NCBI RefSeq assembly: GCF_003337565.1
Contig: NZ_QPJL01000007.1
Location: forward strand, 120,661 to 184,660
Source: Paracoccus lutimaris
Lineage (GTDB): Bacteria; Pseudomonadota; Alphaproteobacteria; Rhodobacterales; Rhodobacteraceae
Reading direction: 5' to 3'
DNA length: 64,000 nt
A program made the position numbers and the translations under genes. This document shows positions 24,810 through 33,621 of this stretch, in pieces. Within the stretch, counting starts at the first letter, position 1; each line of letters begins with the position of its first letter. The notes under the pieces were generated by a model. It searched no databases. It saw nothing but the letters and a program-made list of their open reading frames with translations, and was not told the DNA's origin.

Positions 24810-25933
24810 GCCCGGAAAACCTCGGTCTGGCTGGTGACGCGGTTCAGGAAATCATGGTTCAGCGTGACGCCCAAGCCGGCACCGTGGCGCGGCACTGCCA
24901 TCAGCCCGTTTGCCGCCTCAAGCGGCTCATTGACGATATCGTGCCGGAAATAGCGGCTGGATGACGACGTGTCGCCCGGCTTGGTGAAATTGGGCAGCGT
25001 CGCCAGATGGATGTTCTGCGCCCGGCCGATGCCCGATTCCAGCATGCCGCCGCACCAGACCGGCACGTCAAAGGCGGCACAAAGGTCGTGGATCGCGCGG
25101 GATGCGGCAAAGCCGCCGACGCGGCCCACCTTGATGTTGATGACCCGCGCGGCATTCGCCACCAGCGCATGACGCGCATCCGTGGCCGAGCGGATGCTTT
25201 CATCCAGACAGATCGCGGTCAGCAGATGCGCCTGAACCTTCGCGTGGTCCTGAATGTCGTCGAAGGCCAAAGGCTGCTCGATATAGTCCAGCGCGAAGGC
25301 ATCCATCGCCTTCAGCAGCGGCAGATCGTTCAGCCGGTAATCGGTATTGGCATCGACCGTCAGCTTGGTCTTGGGGAATTCGGCGCGCACGGCGGCCAGC
25401 AGGTCCAGATCATGGCCGCGCTTGATTTTCAGCTTGATGCGGCGATAGCCGCCCTCGACCGCCTCGCGCACGCGTTCAAGCGTGCGCGGGATATCGGCGA
25501 TGCCCAGGCTGACGCCGACCTCGACCGCGTCCCGCACCCCGCCAAGCGCCGCCGAAAGCGGCAGGCCAAGCGCCTTGGCCCACAGGTCCCAGACCGCCAT
25601 TTCGACCATGGCCTTGCTCATCCGGTGGCCGCGCCACGGGTCAAGGATGGCGCCCAGTTCCGCCGGGCTGGCGAAGCGCTTGCCGACGATCTGCGGCAGC
25701 AGCGCCTCGCGCAGAAAGGGCAGGGCGCCTGCTTGGGTTTCCTCAAGATAGTCGGGCAGGATGTCCATGACGCCCTCGGCATGGCCTTCCAGCCCCTCGG
25801 CCTTCAGGGTCAGCAGCGGAAAGACCTTTTCGGTCATGGTGCCGGTCGAGATGACAAAGGGCGTCAGCAAAGGCAGCCGCACGAGGCGCAGCTCGGCGGC
25901 CTCGATACGGATACCGGGGAAGAGGGGCGTCAT
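24806..25933 (-). CDS. N-succinylamino acid racemase / OSBS-like enolase-superfamily enzyme
   Basis: A 375-residue muconate-lactonising subgroup enzyme. The catalytic set is complete: KLK (Lys167/Lys169), metal ligands Asp194 (VDAN), Glu219 (IEQPL) and Asp244 (LDES), and the opposite-face Lys268 (NIKVGRVGG); GGMLESGIGRAQ is typical of the NSAR/OSBS family. There are no other menaquinone genes, and a succinyltransferase-like GNAT gene is coupled, so racemisation of N-succinyl-amino acids is more likely than o-succinylbenzoate synthesis. It lies downstream of arginase and ornithine cyclodeaminase. Confidence 0.85.
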   Translation of the reverse strand: MTPLFPGIRIEAAELRLVRLPLLTPFVISTGTMTEKVFPLLTLKAEGLEGHAEGVMDILPDYLEETQAGALPFLREALLPQIVGKRFASPAELGAILDPWRGHRMSKAMVEMAVWDLWAKALGLPLSAALGGVRDAVEVGVSLGIADIPRTLERVREAVEGGYRRIKLKIKRGHDLDLLAAVRAEFPKTKLTVDANTDYRLNDLPLLKAMDAFALDYIEQPLAFDDIQDHAKVQAHLLTAICLDESIRSATDARHALVANAARVINIKVGRVGGFAASRAIHDLCAAFDVPVWCGGMLESGIGRAQNIHLATLPNFTKPGDTSSSSRYFRHDIVNEPLEAANGLMAVPRHGAGLGVTLNHDFLNRVTSQTEVFRA

Positions 25934-25997
25934 GGGAATCTCCGGAAGGGCAGGCCCGAAGGTTGCGGCAAGGTCGCCCCCGCCACAAGGGGATGGA

Positions 25998-27047
25998 TCA
26001 GGCGGTTTTCGCGCGCTGCACCATGCCGAACAGATCGCGCGGATCGTCGGGATCGGCGATCATGTCGAGATCCTGGAACAGGCCCGCCTGTTTCAGCTGC
26101 GAATGGACATAGCGCAGGGCCGAAAAATCCTCGACGGCAAAGCCGACGCTGTCGAACAGCGTGATCTGGCGCGCATCCTTGCGGCCCTCTGCCTGGCCGG
26201 TAATGACCTGCCACAGCTCGGTCACAGGATAGTCGGCGTCCAGCTGCTGGATCTCGCCCTCGATCCGGGTCTGGGGCGGATATTCGACAAAGATGCCCGA
26301 GCGCAGCAGGATATCCTTGTGCAGTTCGGTCTTGCCGGGGCAATCGCCGCCCACCGCGTTGATATGGACGCCGCTGCCGACCATGTTGTCGGTCAGGATG
26401 GTGGCATATTGCTTGTCGGCGGTGCAGGTGGTGATGATCTGAGCGCCCAGAATGGCGTCCTGCGAGGTCTTGCAGGGCACGACCGTCAGGCCCAGACCCT
26501 GTAGATTGCGGGCGCATTTCTCGGTCGCGGCCGGGTCGATATCGTAAAGCCGCACTTCCTCGATGCCGCAGATCGCCTTGAAGGCCAGCGCCTGGAACTC
26601 GGCCTGGGCGCCATTGCCGATCATCGCCATGACTTTTGATCCCTCGGGCGCCAGCCATTTCGCGGCCATGGCCGAGGTGGCGGCGGTGCGCAGCGCGGTC
26701 AGGATGGTCATTTCCGTCAGCATCAAGGGATAGCCCGTCGCCACATCGGCCAATAGGCCAAAGGCGGTGACGGTCTGCAACCCCTTCTTCATGTTCGAGG
26801 GATGGCCGTTGACGTATTTGAAGCCATAAGTTTCCCCGTCCGAGGTCGGCATCAGCTCGATCACGCCGACATCGGAATGGCTGGCGACGCGCGGCGTCTT
26901 GTCGAACAGCGGCCAGCGGATGAAGTCGGCCTCGATCTCATCGGCCAGGTCCTTCAGCATCGGTTCAAGCCCGATGTGATGGACAAGACGCATCATGTTC
27001 TCGACGCTGACAAAGGGGACATAGGCGGTTTGCGAGGGTTTCAGCAT
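25998..27047 (-). CDS. ornithine cyclodeaminase
   Basis: A 349-residue member of the OCD/mu-crystallin family that converts ornithine to proline and ammonia with bound NAD. The substrate/NAD regions are visible: KYVNGHPSNMKKGLQTVTAFG, TALRTAATSAMAAKWLA and the Rossmann motif MIGNGAQAEFQ followed by an acidic LYDID; INAVGGDCPGKTEL is the typical OCD active-site loop. It lies 11 bases after arginase, so the pair gives Arg to Orn to Pro. Confidence 0.93.
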   Translation of the reverse strand: MLKPSQTAYVPFVSVENMMRLVHHIGLEPMLKDLADEIEADFIRWPLFDKTPRVASHSDVGVIELMPTSDGETYGFKYVNGHPSNMKKGLQTVTAFGLLADVATGYPLMLTEMTILTALRTAATSAMAAKWLAPEGSKVMAMIGNGAQAEFQALAFKAICGIEEVRLYDIDPAATEKCARNLQGLGLTVVPCKTSQDAILGAQIITTCTADKQYATILTDNMVGSGVHINAVGGDCPGKTELHKDILLRSGIFVEYPPQTRIEGEIQQLDADYPVTELWQVITGQAEGRKDARQITLFDSVGFAVEDFSALRYVHSQLKQAGLFQDLDMIADPDDPRDLFGMVQRAKTA

Positions 27048-27058
27048 GATGATGATAC

Positions 27059-27985
27059 TCAGTGGAAACTGCGGGTGGGGCGGTCGAAGACCTTCTTGCC
27101 CATGAGCGAGCCGACCAGATCGACCATCAGCTTGGCGGTGCGCCCGCGCTCATCCAGAAAGGGGTTCAGTTCGACCAGATCAAGCGAGGTCATCAGGCCG
27201 CTTTCGTGCAAGAGCTCGCAGACCAGATGCGCCTCGCGGAAGGTGGCGCCGCCGGGAACGGTGGTGCCGACAGCGGGCGCGATCGAGGGATCAAGGAAAT
27301 CGACGTCCAGGCTGACATGCAAAAGGCCGTTAGCGGCGCGCACGCGGGCCAGGAATTCGCGCAGGGGGGCGACGATGCCGCGTTCGTCCAGCACGCGCAT
27401 GTCGTTCATGGCGATGTCATAGCGCAGCAGGGCCTCGTGCTCGGCGGCATCGACGCTGCGGATGCCAAAGAGACAGATCCGCTCGGCCGGGATCGGCGCG
27501 GGAAAGGGCGGAAAGGCGTCAAAGCCGCTGCGCCCGGCGATATAGGCGACGGGGGTGCCGTGCAGGTTGCCGGAAACCGTGGTCATCGGGGTGTGGAAAT
27601 CGCTATGCGCATCCAGCCACAGCAGGAACAGCGGCCGGCCGGCGCGGGTCGCATGCTCGGCCGCACCCGCGACCGAACCCAGCGCCAGCGAATGATCGCC
27701 CCCCAGCGTGATCGGCATGCGGCCACCGGCCAGCACCTCGGACACGCGGTGGCGCAGCACCTTGGTCCAGCCCAGTGTCTCGTCAAGCTGGTCCACGGCC
27801 GGATTGTCGCAGCTGGCATGAGGCAGCACGCCCGGCGTCAGGTCGCCCAGATCGCGGACCTCGTGGCCCAGATCGGCCAACAGCCTGTCGATCCCGGCGA
27901 CGCGATAGGCGGCGGGACCCATCAGACAGCCAAGGTTGCGCTGGCCGGAATCGATAGGGGCGCCGATAAGGGAAATTCTGCTCAT
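27059..27985 (-). CDS. rocF: arginase
   Basis: A 308-residue ureohydrolase that cleaves arginine to ornithine and urea. Manganese ligands appear in GGDHSLALGS, DAHSDFHTP and SLDVDFLDPSIAP; the N-terminus SLIGAPIDSGQ is typical of arginase. I chose the ATG at 27985 with GGAGACTGG just upstream; the reading from 28042 adds 19 unrelated residues. It is the first gene of a minus-strand operon with ornithine cyclodeaminase, NSAR and GNAT genes, divergent from an Lrp-type regulator. Confidence 0.94.
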   Translation of the reverse strand: MSRISLIGAPIDSGQRNLGCLMGPAAYRVAGIDRLLADLGHEVRDLGDLTPGVLPHASCDNPAVDQLDETLGWTKVLRHRVSEVLAGGRMPITLGGDHSLALGSVAGAAEHATRAGRPLFLLWLDAHSDFHTPMTTVSGNLHGTPVAYIAGRSGFDAFPPFPAPIPAERICLFGIRSVDAAEHEALLRYDIAMNDMRVLDERGIVAPLREFLARVRAANGLLHVSLDVDFLDPSIAPAVGTTVPGGATFREAHLVCELLHESGLMTSLDLVELNPFLDERGRTAKLMVDLVGSLMGKKVFDRPTRSFH

Positions 27986-28097
27986 TCCAGTCTCCATGTC
28001 TTGCACCCCAAAATCCTGTCGGTTTGTGGTGACTTCAAGCATATCTTTGGCTAGTTTGCGCAGGAAGATGACCGAATTGGAAAGCTAAACTGCCGTT

Positions 28098-28541
28098 ATG
28101 GACGATCTGGATACCGGATTGATCGCCGAGCTGCGCCGCGACGGGCGCGCCTCGATCTCGGAACTGGCGGAACGGCTCAAGGTCAGCCGGGCCACGGTCA
28201 GGACCCGGCTCGAGCGGCTGAAGGAGGCGGGCGAGATCGCCGGCTTCATCGTGCTGACCCGCGCCGATATTTCCGAGGCGCCGGTGCGCGGGCTGATGAT
28301 GATCGGGATCGAAGGGCGCGGCGGCGACCGCATCATGGCGCGGCTGACGGGCCTGCCGGCGGTGACGGCGGTGCATTCCACCAATGGCAAATGGGACCTG
28401 ATCGTCGAGCTTGCGACAGAATCACTGGCCGATCTCGACGAGGTGATCCGCCGCATCCGCAATATCGAGGGCGTGATGACCTCGGAAACCAATCTGCTCT
28501 TGTCGACGCGTCGGGCGACCAGCCGGCGCGCGCTGCCCTGA
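28098..28541 (+). CDS. Lrp/AsnC-family regulator next to arginase
   Basis: A 147-residue regulator with an N-terminal HTH (LIAELRRDGRASISELAERLKVSRATVRTRLERLKEAGEI) and an AsnC ligand-binding domain (AVTAVHSTNGKWDLIVELATESL). It is divergent from the arginase operon across 112 bases and is the obvious candidate regulator, probably responding to arginine or ornithine. It is clearly distinct from the other Lrp-type gene at 23.6 kb. Confidence 0.92.
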   Translation: MDDLDTGLIAELRRDGRASISELAERLKVSRATVRTRLERLKEAGEIAGFIVLTRADISEAPVRGLMMIGIEGRGGDRIMARLTGLPAVTAVHSTNGKWDLIVELATESLADLDEVIRRIRNIEGVMTSETNLLLSTRRATSRRALP

Positions 28542-28581
28542 ACCGGGCCAATTCTTCTTCAGAAAAATATCCTCGGGGGGT

Positions 28582-28604
28582 GCGGGGGGCGGAAAGCCCC
28601 CCGC
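28582..28604. terminator. GC hairpin between convergent lrp and aqpZ genes
   Basis: A 9-bp stem GCGGGGGGC/GCCCCCCGC with a GGAAA loop, preceded by CTTCAGAAAAATATCCTCGG. This AT-rich string plus a G-rich hairpin resembles extragenic elements I have seen in other Rhodobacterales. It lies between two convergent genes and probably ends transcription. Confidence 0.6.
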
Positions 28605-28634
28605 CTGCGCCGGGCCGCATGGCCCGGCAATCGT

Positions 28635-29321
28635 TCAGTCGTTCTCGCCCACGGCTTTCCAGATCACGGCGCCGATCACCGCGCCCAGAATCGGGGCGAC
28701 CCAGAACATCCACAGCTGGCCGATGGCCCAGCCGCCGGCAAACAGCGCCTGGCTGGTCGAGCGCGCCGGGTTGACCGAAGTATTGGTCACCGGGATCGAG
28801 ATCAGGTGGATCAGCGTCAGACCCAGACCGATGGCGATGGGGGCAAAGCCCTTGGGCACGCGGCCATGGATCGAGCCCAGGATGATGATCAGGAAGAACG
28901 CGGTCAGCACGGTCTCGATCACGAAGCCCGACACCATCGAATAGCCGCCCGGCGAATGCTCGCCATAGCCATTGGCCGCGAAACCGCCCAGATCGACGCC
29001 GGCCTTGCCCGAGGCGACGATGTATAGCGTCGTCGCCGCCAGCACGGCGCCGACCAGTTGCGCGATGATATAGGGGACCAGCGCATTGGCGTCGGATTTG
29101 CCGGCGACGGTCAGGCCGACGGTGACGGCGGGGTTGAAATGCCCGCCCGAGATTCCACCCACGGCATAGGCCATGGTCAGCACGGTCAGGCCAAAGGCCA
29201 GCGCGACGCCGTAGAATCCGATCCCCAGTTCAGGGAAGGCGGCGGCCAGAACGGCGCTGCCGCAGCCGCCGAAGACCAGCCAGAAGGTGCCGAGTGCCTC
29301 GGCTGCAAGTCGTTTCTGCAT
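28635..29321 (-). CDS. aqpZ: aquaporin Z
   Basis: A 228-residue water channel with six membrane spans and both NPA boxes ([11 protein letters not shown] and [12 protein letters not shown]). The second Arg after NPA and the short loops fit the water-selective AqpZ group. The start [19 protein letters not shown] matches the family N-terminus exactly; a longer reading to 30071 includes over 240 unrelated residues. It is transcribed alone, divergent from the thioesterase gene across 243 bases. Confidence 0.96.
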   Translation of the reverse strand: MQKRLAAEALGTFWLVFGGCGSAVLAAAFPELGIGFYGVALAFGLTVLTMAYAVGGISGGHFNPAVTVGLTVAGKSDANALVPYIIAQLVGAVLAATTLYIVASGKAGVDLGGFAANGYGEHSPGGYSMVSGFVIETVLTAFFLIIILGSIHGRVPKGFAPIAIGLGLTLIHLISIPVTNTSVNPARSTSQALFAGGWAIGQLWMFWVAPILGAVIGAVIWKAVGEND

Positions 29322-29564
29322 GTTGAACAAGTTCCTCGTTCCAGTGTTCAAACGAGTGTCGGTCTTGCGGGCAGGTGCAGTCTGCGCAGCCCCCGCGCCC
29401 AAGCGGCACGCGTTGCCGACTTCGATGACGCGAAATTCGGTTTGCGTCAACTGTCGCCACGCGTCACCCGGGCGCGCGCCCGGATAGGGGGCATTGACCT
29501 GACCCGTGCGGCCCGCGCAATCTTGGTGGCAGGACCGATCGCGGCAGCTGGGGAAGGGGCCGGA

Positions 29565-29996
29565 ATGATGCAGGACGATGACGGGTGCGACACTGATCCC
29601 GATGGCTATCCGCGCGGCCGGGCGGCGATCCGCACCACGGCGATGCCCGCCGACACCAACCCGGCGGGCGATATCTTCGGCGGCTGGCTGATGGCGCAGA
29701 TGGACCTTGCCGCCGGGAATGTCGCGGCGCGGCGCGCGCGCGGGCGCTGCGCCACGGTGGCGGTCGATTCCTTTACCTTTCACCAGCCGGTCAAGGTCGG
29801 CGACGAGGTCTCGGTCTTTGCCCGCATCCTGCGCGAGGGCCGCAGCTCGATGCATCTGCATGTCGAGGCCTGGCGCCGCCTGCGCGAGGCCGAGGACCGG
29901 CAGAAGGTGACGCAGGCGACATTCGTCTTCGTGGCGCTGGACGACGAGGGGCGACCGCGGCCGCTGCCAAAACCCGAAGCCGCCGGCAAGCCCTGA
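29565..29996 (+). CDS. acyl-CoA thioesterase, hotdog fold (YciA-like)
   Basis: A 143-residue hotdog protein. [25 protein letters not shown] is the family hallmark with the Asn/Asp catalytic pair, followed by [24 protein letters not shown], the second hotdog strand set. YciA-type enzymes hydrolyse acyl-CoA esters, keeping CoA pools free. The start at 29565 follows GGGAAGGGGCCGGA; the long open frame to 29058 overlaps aqpZ and is not coding. Confidence 0.9.
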   Translation: MMQDDDGCDTDPDGYPRGRAAIRTTAMPADTNPAGDIFGGWLMAQMDLAAGNVAARRARGRCATVAVDSFTFHQPVKVGDEVSVFARILREGRSSMHLHVEAWRRLREAEDRQKVTQATFVFVALDDEGRPRPLPKPEAAGKP

Positions 29997-30139
29997 CATG
30001 GCCGCTTGTCGCGACTTGCCTGCCCATTCGTCGCGCCGGTTCAACCGACCAGCCGAACAAGTCAGTTGCAATCTGTGGGGGCGCCTGCTTACTCTGACCC
30101 TGCGGAACTAAGAACCATATAAAACAGGGAGCCCGCATC

Positions 30140-31243
30140 GTGACTGCGCAACCCGGCAACGACGCATTCGTTGTCTTCGATCACGTTCAGAAAAGCTATG
30201 ACGGGCAAACCCTTGTCGTCAAAGACCTGAACCTTTCCATCGGCAAGGGCGAGTTTCTGACCATGCTGGGGCCGTCTGGCTCGGGCAAGACCACCTGCCT
30301 GATGATGCTGGCCGGATTCGAGACCGCAACCCATGGCGAGATCCTGCTGGACGGCAAGAATATCAACGACGTTCCCCCGCACAAGCGCGGCATCGGCATG
30401 GTGTTTCAGAACTATGCGCTGTTCCCGCATATGACGGTGGGTGAAAACCTGTCCTTCCCGCTGGAAGTGCGCGGCATGTCCAAATCCGAGCGCGAGGAAC
30501 GCGTCACCCGCGCCCTTGACATGGTGCAGATGGGCAAGTTCAAGAACCGCCGCCCTGCCCAGCTTTCGGGCGGTCAGCAGCAGCGGATCGCGTTGGCCCG
30601 GGCGCTGGTCTTCGACCCCAAGCTGGTCCTGATGGACGAGCCCCTGGGGGCGCTGGACAAGCAGCTGCGCGAGCATATGCAGTTCGAGATCAAGGCCCTG
30701 CATGACCGCCTTGGCATCACCGTGGTCTATGTCACCCATGACCAGGGCGAGGCGCTGACCATGTCGGACCGCATCGCCGTCTTCAACGATGGCCGCATCC
30801 AGCAGCTGGCGCCGCCGCCGTCGCTCTATGAGCAGCCCGAAAACAGCTTCGTCGCCGGGTTCATCGGTGAAAACAACGCCCTGCGCGGCACCATCCAGGA
30901 ACTGCAGGGCGACAAGGCGCTGGTGCGCCTGACCAATGGCGAACTGATCGACGCCACCGCCGTCAATATCCGCGAGCGCGGGCAGGAAACGACGGTCTCG
31001 ATCCGCCCGGAACGGGTCGAGTTCAAGCCTGAGTTGATGCCCAGGGATGCCCATACGATCGAGGCCAAGGTCCGCGACGTGGTTTATATGGGCGACATCC
31101 TGCGGGCGCGGCTCTGCGTCGCCGGGCAGGACGATTTCGTGATGAAATATCGCAATACTCTGGGGCAGGTGAAACTGTCCCCCGGGCAAAGCATCCGTAT
31201 CGGCTGGCACCCCGAGGATGCGCGCGCCCTTGATCCGGTCTGA
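30140..31243 (+). CDS. spermidine/putrescine-type ABC transporter ATP-binding protein (PotA-like)
   Basis: A 367-residue ATPase with Walker A GPSGSGKTT, signature LSGGQQQRIALARAL, Walker B LVLMDEPLGALD, the H-loop VTHDQ and a C-terminal TOBE domain (from about 270). Sequence and gene set fit the PotABCD polyamine group. It starts with GTG after AGGGAG. It is the first gene of an operon with two binding proteins and two permeases. The substrate could be a polyamine or a related cationic compound. Confidence 0.93.
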   Translation: MTAQPGNDAFVVFDHVQKSYDGQTLVVKDLNLSIGKGEFLTMLGPSGSGKTTCLMMLAGFETATHGEILLDGKNINDVPPHKRGIGMVFQNYALFPHMTVGENLSFPLEVRGMSKSEREERVTRALDMVQMGKFKNRRPAQLSGGQQQRIALARALVFDPKLVLMDEPLGALDKQLREHMQFEIKALHDRLGITVVYVTHDQGEALTMSDRIAVFNDGRIQQLAPPPSLYEQPENSFVAGFIGENNALRGTIQELQGDKALVRLTNGELIDATAVNIRERGQETTVSIRPERVEFKPELMPRDAHTIEAKVRDVVYMGDILRARLCVAGQDDFVMKYRNTLGQVKLSPGQSIRIGWHPEDARALDPV

Positions 31244-31282
31244 TCCGGTTCAGTTTTCGACCAAGACCCTGAAGGAGCAAAG

Positions 31283-32365
31283 ATGAAACACACGCTAATT
31301 CTGACGACCGCGCTGGTCGTCGTGGCAGCGGGGGCCCAGGCCCAGGACAAGCAGGTGGACCTGCTGTCATGGGGCGGGGCCTATGGCAACAGCCATGTCG
31401 AGGCCTATGCCAAGCCCTTCGAGGCCAAGACCGGGATCAAGGTCAATGTCGCCGATGCCGACAATCCCGCCACCCCGATCAAGGCCCAGGTCGAGGCCGG
31501 CAATGTCACCACCGATGTCGCCTCGGTCGAATATGCCGATGCCGTGCGCCTGTGCGACGAGGGTCTGCTTGAGGAAATCGACGCCTCGATCCTGCTGCCG
31601 GCCGGCGATGGCACCGCCGCCGCCGATGACTTCATCCCCGGCGCGGTCACCGACTGCTTCGTGGGCACGGATGTCTATTCGATGGTGCTGGCTTACGACG
31701 ACACCAAGTTCACCGACGCCAAGCCCGCAGGTCCGGCCGATTTCTTCGACATGGCGAAATTCCCCGGCAAGCGCACCATGCGCAAGGGCGCCAAGTTCAA
31801 TCTGGAATTCGCGCTGATGGCCGACGGGGTCGCCCCCGATCAGGTCTATGAGCTGCTGGGCACCCCCGAGGGTGTCGATCGCGCCTTTGCCAAACTCGAC
31901 ACCATCAAGAAGGACGTGATCTGGTGGGAGGCCGGCGCCCAGCCGCCGCAGCTTCTGGCCGATGGCGAGGTCAGCATGGCATTCGCCTTCAACGGCCGGA
32001 TCTTCAATGCCGCCCAGGGCGAGGGGAAACCCTTCAAGATCGTCTGGGACGGCCAGATCTATGAGATGGAGGGCTGGGTCGTACCCAAAGGTGCCCCCCA
32101 TCCCGAGGCCGCCAAGGAATTCATCGCCTTCTCGACCGCGCCGGAACAGCAGGCCCGCGCCGCCGAGTTCATCAGCTACGGCCCGCCGCGCAAATCGGCG
32201 GCAGCCTTGGTCGGCAATGTCGAGGGTACGGATGTCCCGATGGGGCCGAACCTGCCGACCTTCGCCGACAACATGAAGCTGGCCCTGGGATCGAACCTTG
32301 ATTTCTGGGTCGATCACGATGCTGAATTGCAGGAACGTTTCAACGCCTGGCTGGCGGCGAAGTGA
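31283..32365 (+). CDS. polyamine-type ABC substrate-binding protein, copy 1
   Basis: A 360-residue periplasmic protein with a Sec signal peptide ending at AAGAQAQ, then a type II (PotD/PotF) fold: LLSWGGAYGNSHVEAYAKPFEAKTGI, VASVEYADAVRLCDEG and IKKDVIWWEAGAQPPQLLADGEV. GAAGGAGCAAAG precedes the ATG. It is followed by a very similar second binding protein; the shared segments (NPATP-KAQVEA, GTPEGVDRAFAKLDTIKKDV) show a tandem duplication. Confidence 0.9.
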   Translation: MKHTLILTTALVVVAAGAQAQDKQVDLLSWGGAYGNSHVEAYAKPFEAKTGIKVNVADADNPATPIKAQVEAGNVTTDVASVEYADAVRLCDEGLLEEIDASILLPAGDGTAAADDFIPGAVTDCFVGTDVYSMVLAYDDTKFTDAKPAGPADFFDMAKFPGKRTMRKGAKFNLEFALMADGVAPDQVYELLGTPEGVDRAFAKLDTIKKDVIWWEAGAQPPQLLADGEVSMAFAFNGRIFNAAQGEGKPFKIVWDGQIYEMEGWVVPKGAPHPEAAKEFIAFSTAPEQQARAAEFISYGPPRKSAAALVGNVEGTDVPMGPNLPTFADNMKLALGSNLDFWVDHDAELQERFNAWLAAK

Positions 32366-32373
32366 CAAGACGG

Positions 32374-32399
32374 TCGCGGCGGGGGCAACCCCGCCGCGA
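32374..32399 (+). terminator. hairpin after first binding protein gene
   Basis: A perfect 11-bp stem TCGCGGCGGGG/CCCCGCCGCGA closed by a GCAA tetraloop, 8 bases after the stop codon. No U tract follows, so it is more likely an mRNA 3'-end stabiliser or partial terminator than a full stop. Confidence 0.8.
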
Positions 32400-32467
32400 T
32401 GAATAAAGGGCCTGAACGGGCCAAAAGACGGCCGAAAAAGGCCGGAACAATCCAACGGGAGTAAATC

Positions 32468-33550
32468 ATGAAGAAAATGCTGATCCTGACCTCGGCCCTG
32501 TGCGGGATGGGTTTTGCGGCACAGGCCCAGAACAAGGAGGTCAACGTCGTCTCCTGGGGCGGCGCCTATGAGAAATCGCAGGTCGAGGCCTATAACATCC
32601 CCTTCGCCAAAGAGACCGGGATCAAGGTCAACATGCTGGCCGCCGACAACCCCGCAACGCCGCTGAAGGCGCAGGTCGAGGCCAAGAACATCACCGGCGA
32701 CGTCTTTGACATCGAAGTGTCGGACGCGATTCGCCTGTGCGACGAGGGCGCGCTGGTCGAGATCAACCCCGCAGACCTGCCGGCCGCGCCCGATGGCACC
32801 CCGGCTGCCGATGACTTCATCCCCGGCGCGTTGCGCGAATGCGCGGTGGCGAACATCTTCTGGGGCACGGTCATCGCCTTTGACAAGACCAAGTTCGGCG
32901 ACAACGCGCCCAAGACTGCTGCGGATTTCTTTGATACCGCGAAATTCCCCGGCAAACGTGGTCTGCCCAAGAACCCGAAACGCACGCTCTATCTGGCGCT
33001 GATCGCCGATGGCGTGGCGCCCGACGCGATCTATGACACGCTGGACACGCCCGAAGGCGTCGACCGCGCCTTCGCGAAACTCGACACCATCAAGAAGGAC
33101 GTGGTCTGGTGGGAAGCCGGCGCCCAGCCGGTGCAACTGCTGGCAGATGGCGAAGTGACGATGGCGACCGGCTATAACGGCCGATTCTTCGACGCCATGG
33201 TCGCCGAGGGCAAGCCCTTCGAGATCATCTGGGACGGCCAGTACATGGATCTGGACATGTTCGCGATTCCGAAAGGCTCGCCGAACCCGGAAGCGGCGAT
33301 GCAATACCTGAAATACGCCACCGACACCCAGCGTCTGGCCGATCAGGCGAAATACATCGCCTATGGCCCGTCGCGGAAATCCTCGGCGGCGCTGGTCGGC
33401 CTGTTCCAGGACGGCAAGACCGAGATGGCCCCGCATATGCCGACGAACCCCGAGCATATGAAGACCGCCGTCATGGATGACCCGGAATGGTGGGCTGACC
33501 ACGACGCCGAGATGGCCGAGCGCTTCAACGCCTGGTTGGCGGCGAACTGA
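32468..33550 (+). CDS. polyamine-type ABC substrate-binding protein, copy 2
   Basis: A 360-residue paralogue of the preceding gene with its own signal peptide (ends at GFAAQAQ). Shared motifs include VVSWGGAYEKSQVEAYNIPFAKETGI, DNPATPLKAQVEAKN, RAFAKLDTIKKDVVWWEAGAQP and a WWADHDAEM-ERFNAWLAA C-terminus. Differences in the ligand-facing segments suggest a different or broader substrate range. A 13-bp hairpin follows it too. Confidence 0.9.
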   Translation: MKKMLILTSALCGMGFAAQAQNKEVNVVSWGGAYEKSQVEAYNIPFAKETGIKVNMLAADNPATPLKAQVEAKNITGDVFDIEVSDAIRLCDEGALVEINPADLPAAPDGTPAADDFIPGALRECAVANIFWGTVIAFDKTKFGDNAPKTAADFFDTAKFPGKRGLPKNPKRTLYLALIADGVAPDAIYDTLDTPEGVDRAFAKLDTIKKDVVWWEAGAQPVQLLADGEVTMATGYNGRFFDAMVAEGKPFEIIWDGQYMDLDMFAIPKGSPNPEAAMQYLKYATDTQRLADQAKYIAYGPSRKSSAALVGLFQDGKTEMAPHMPTNPEHMKTAVMDDPEWWADHDAEMAERFNAWLAAN

Positions 33551-33556
33551 TGACGG

Positions 33557-33586
33557 GCCGCCGCCCGGTCTGAACCGGGCGGCGGC
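33557..33586 (+). terminator. hairpin after second binding protein gene
   Basis: A perfect 13-bp stem GCCGCCGCCCGGT/ACCGGGCGGCGGC with a CTGA loop, followed by TTTCC, lies between the second binding-protein gene and the permease genes. It probably lowers read-through into the permeases. Confidence 0.8.
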
Positions 33587-33621
33587 TTTCCGATCAAGCT
33601 CTTGCCTGACGAAGGATCAAG

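Noticed and set aside
24806..25933. o-Succinylbenzoate synthase (MenC) for menaquinone
   Set aside because: No men genes nearby and a coupled GNAT gene point to N-succinylamino acid racemase; OSBS side activity remains possible.
31367..33502. 711-codon minus-strand open frame
   Set aside because: Antisense across both polyamine binding proteins; its internal repetition only mirrors their duplication.
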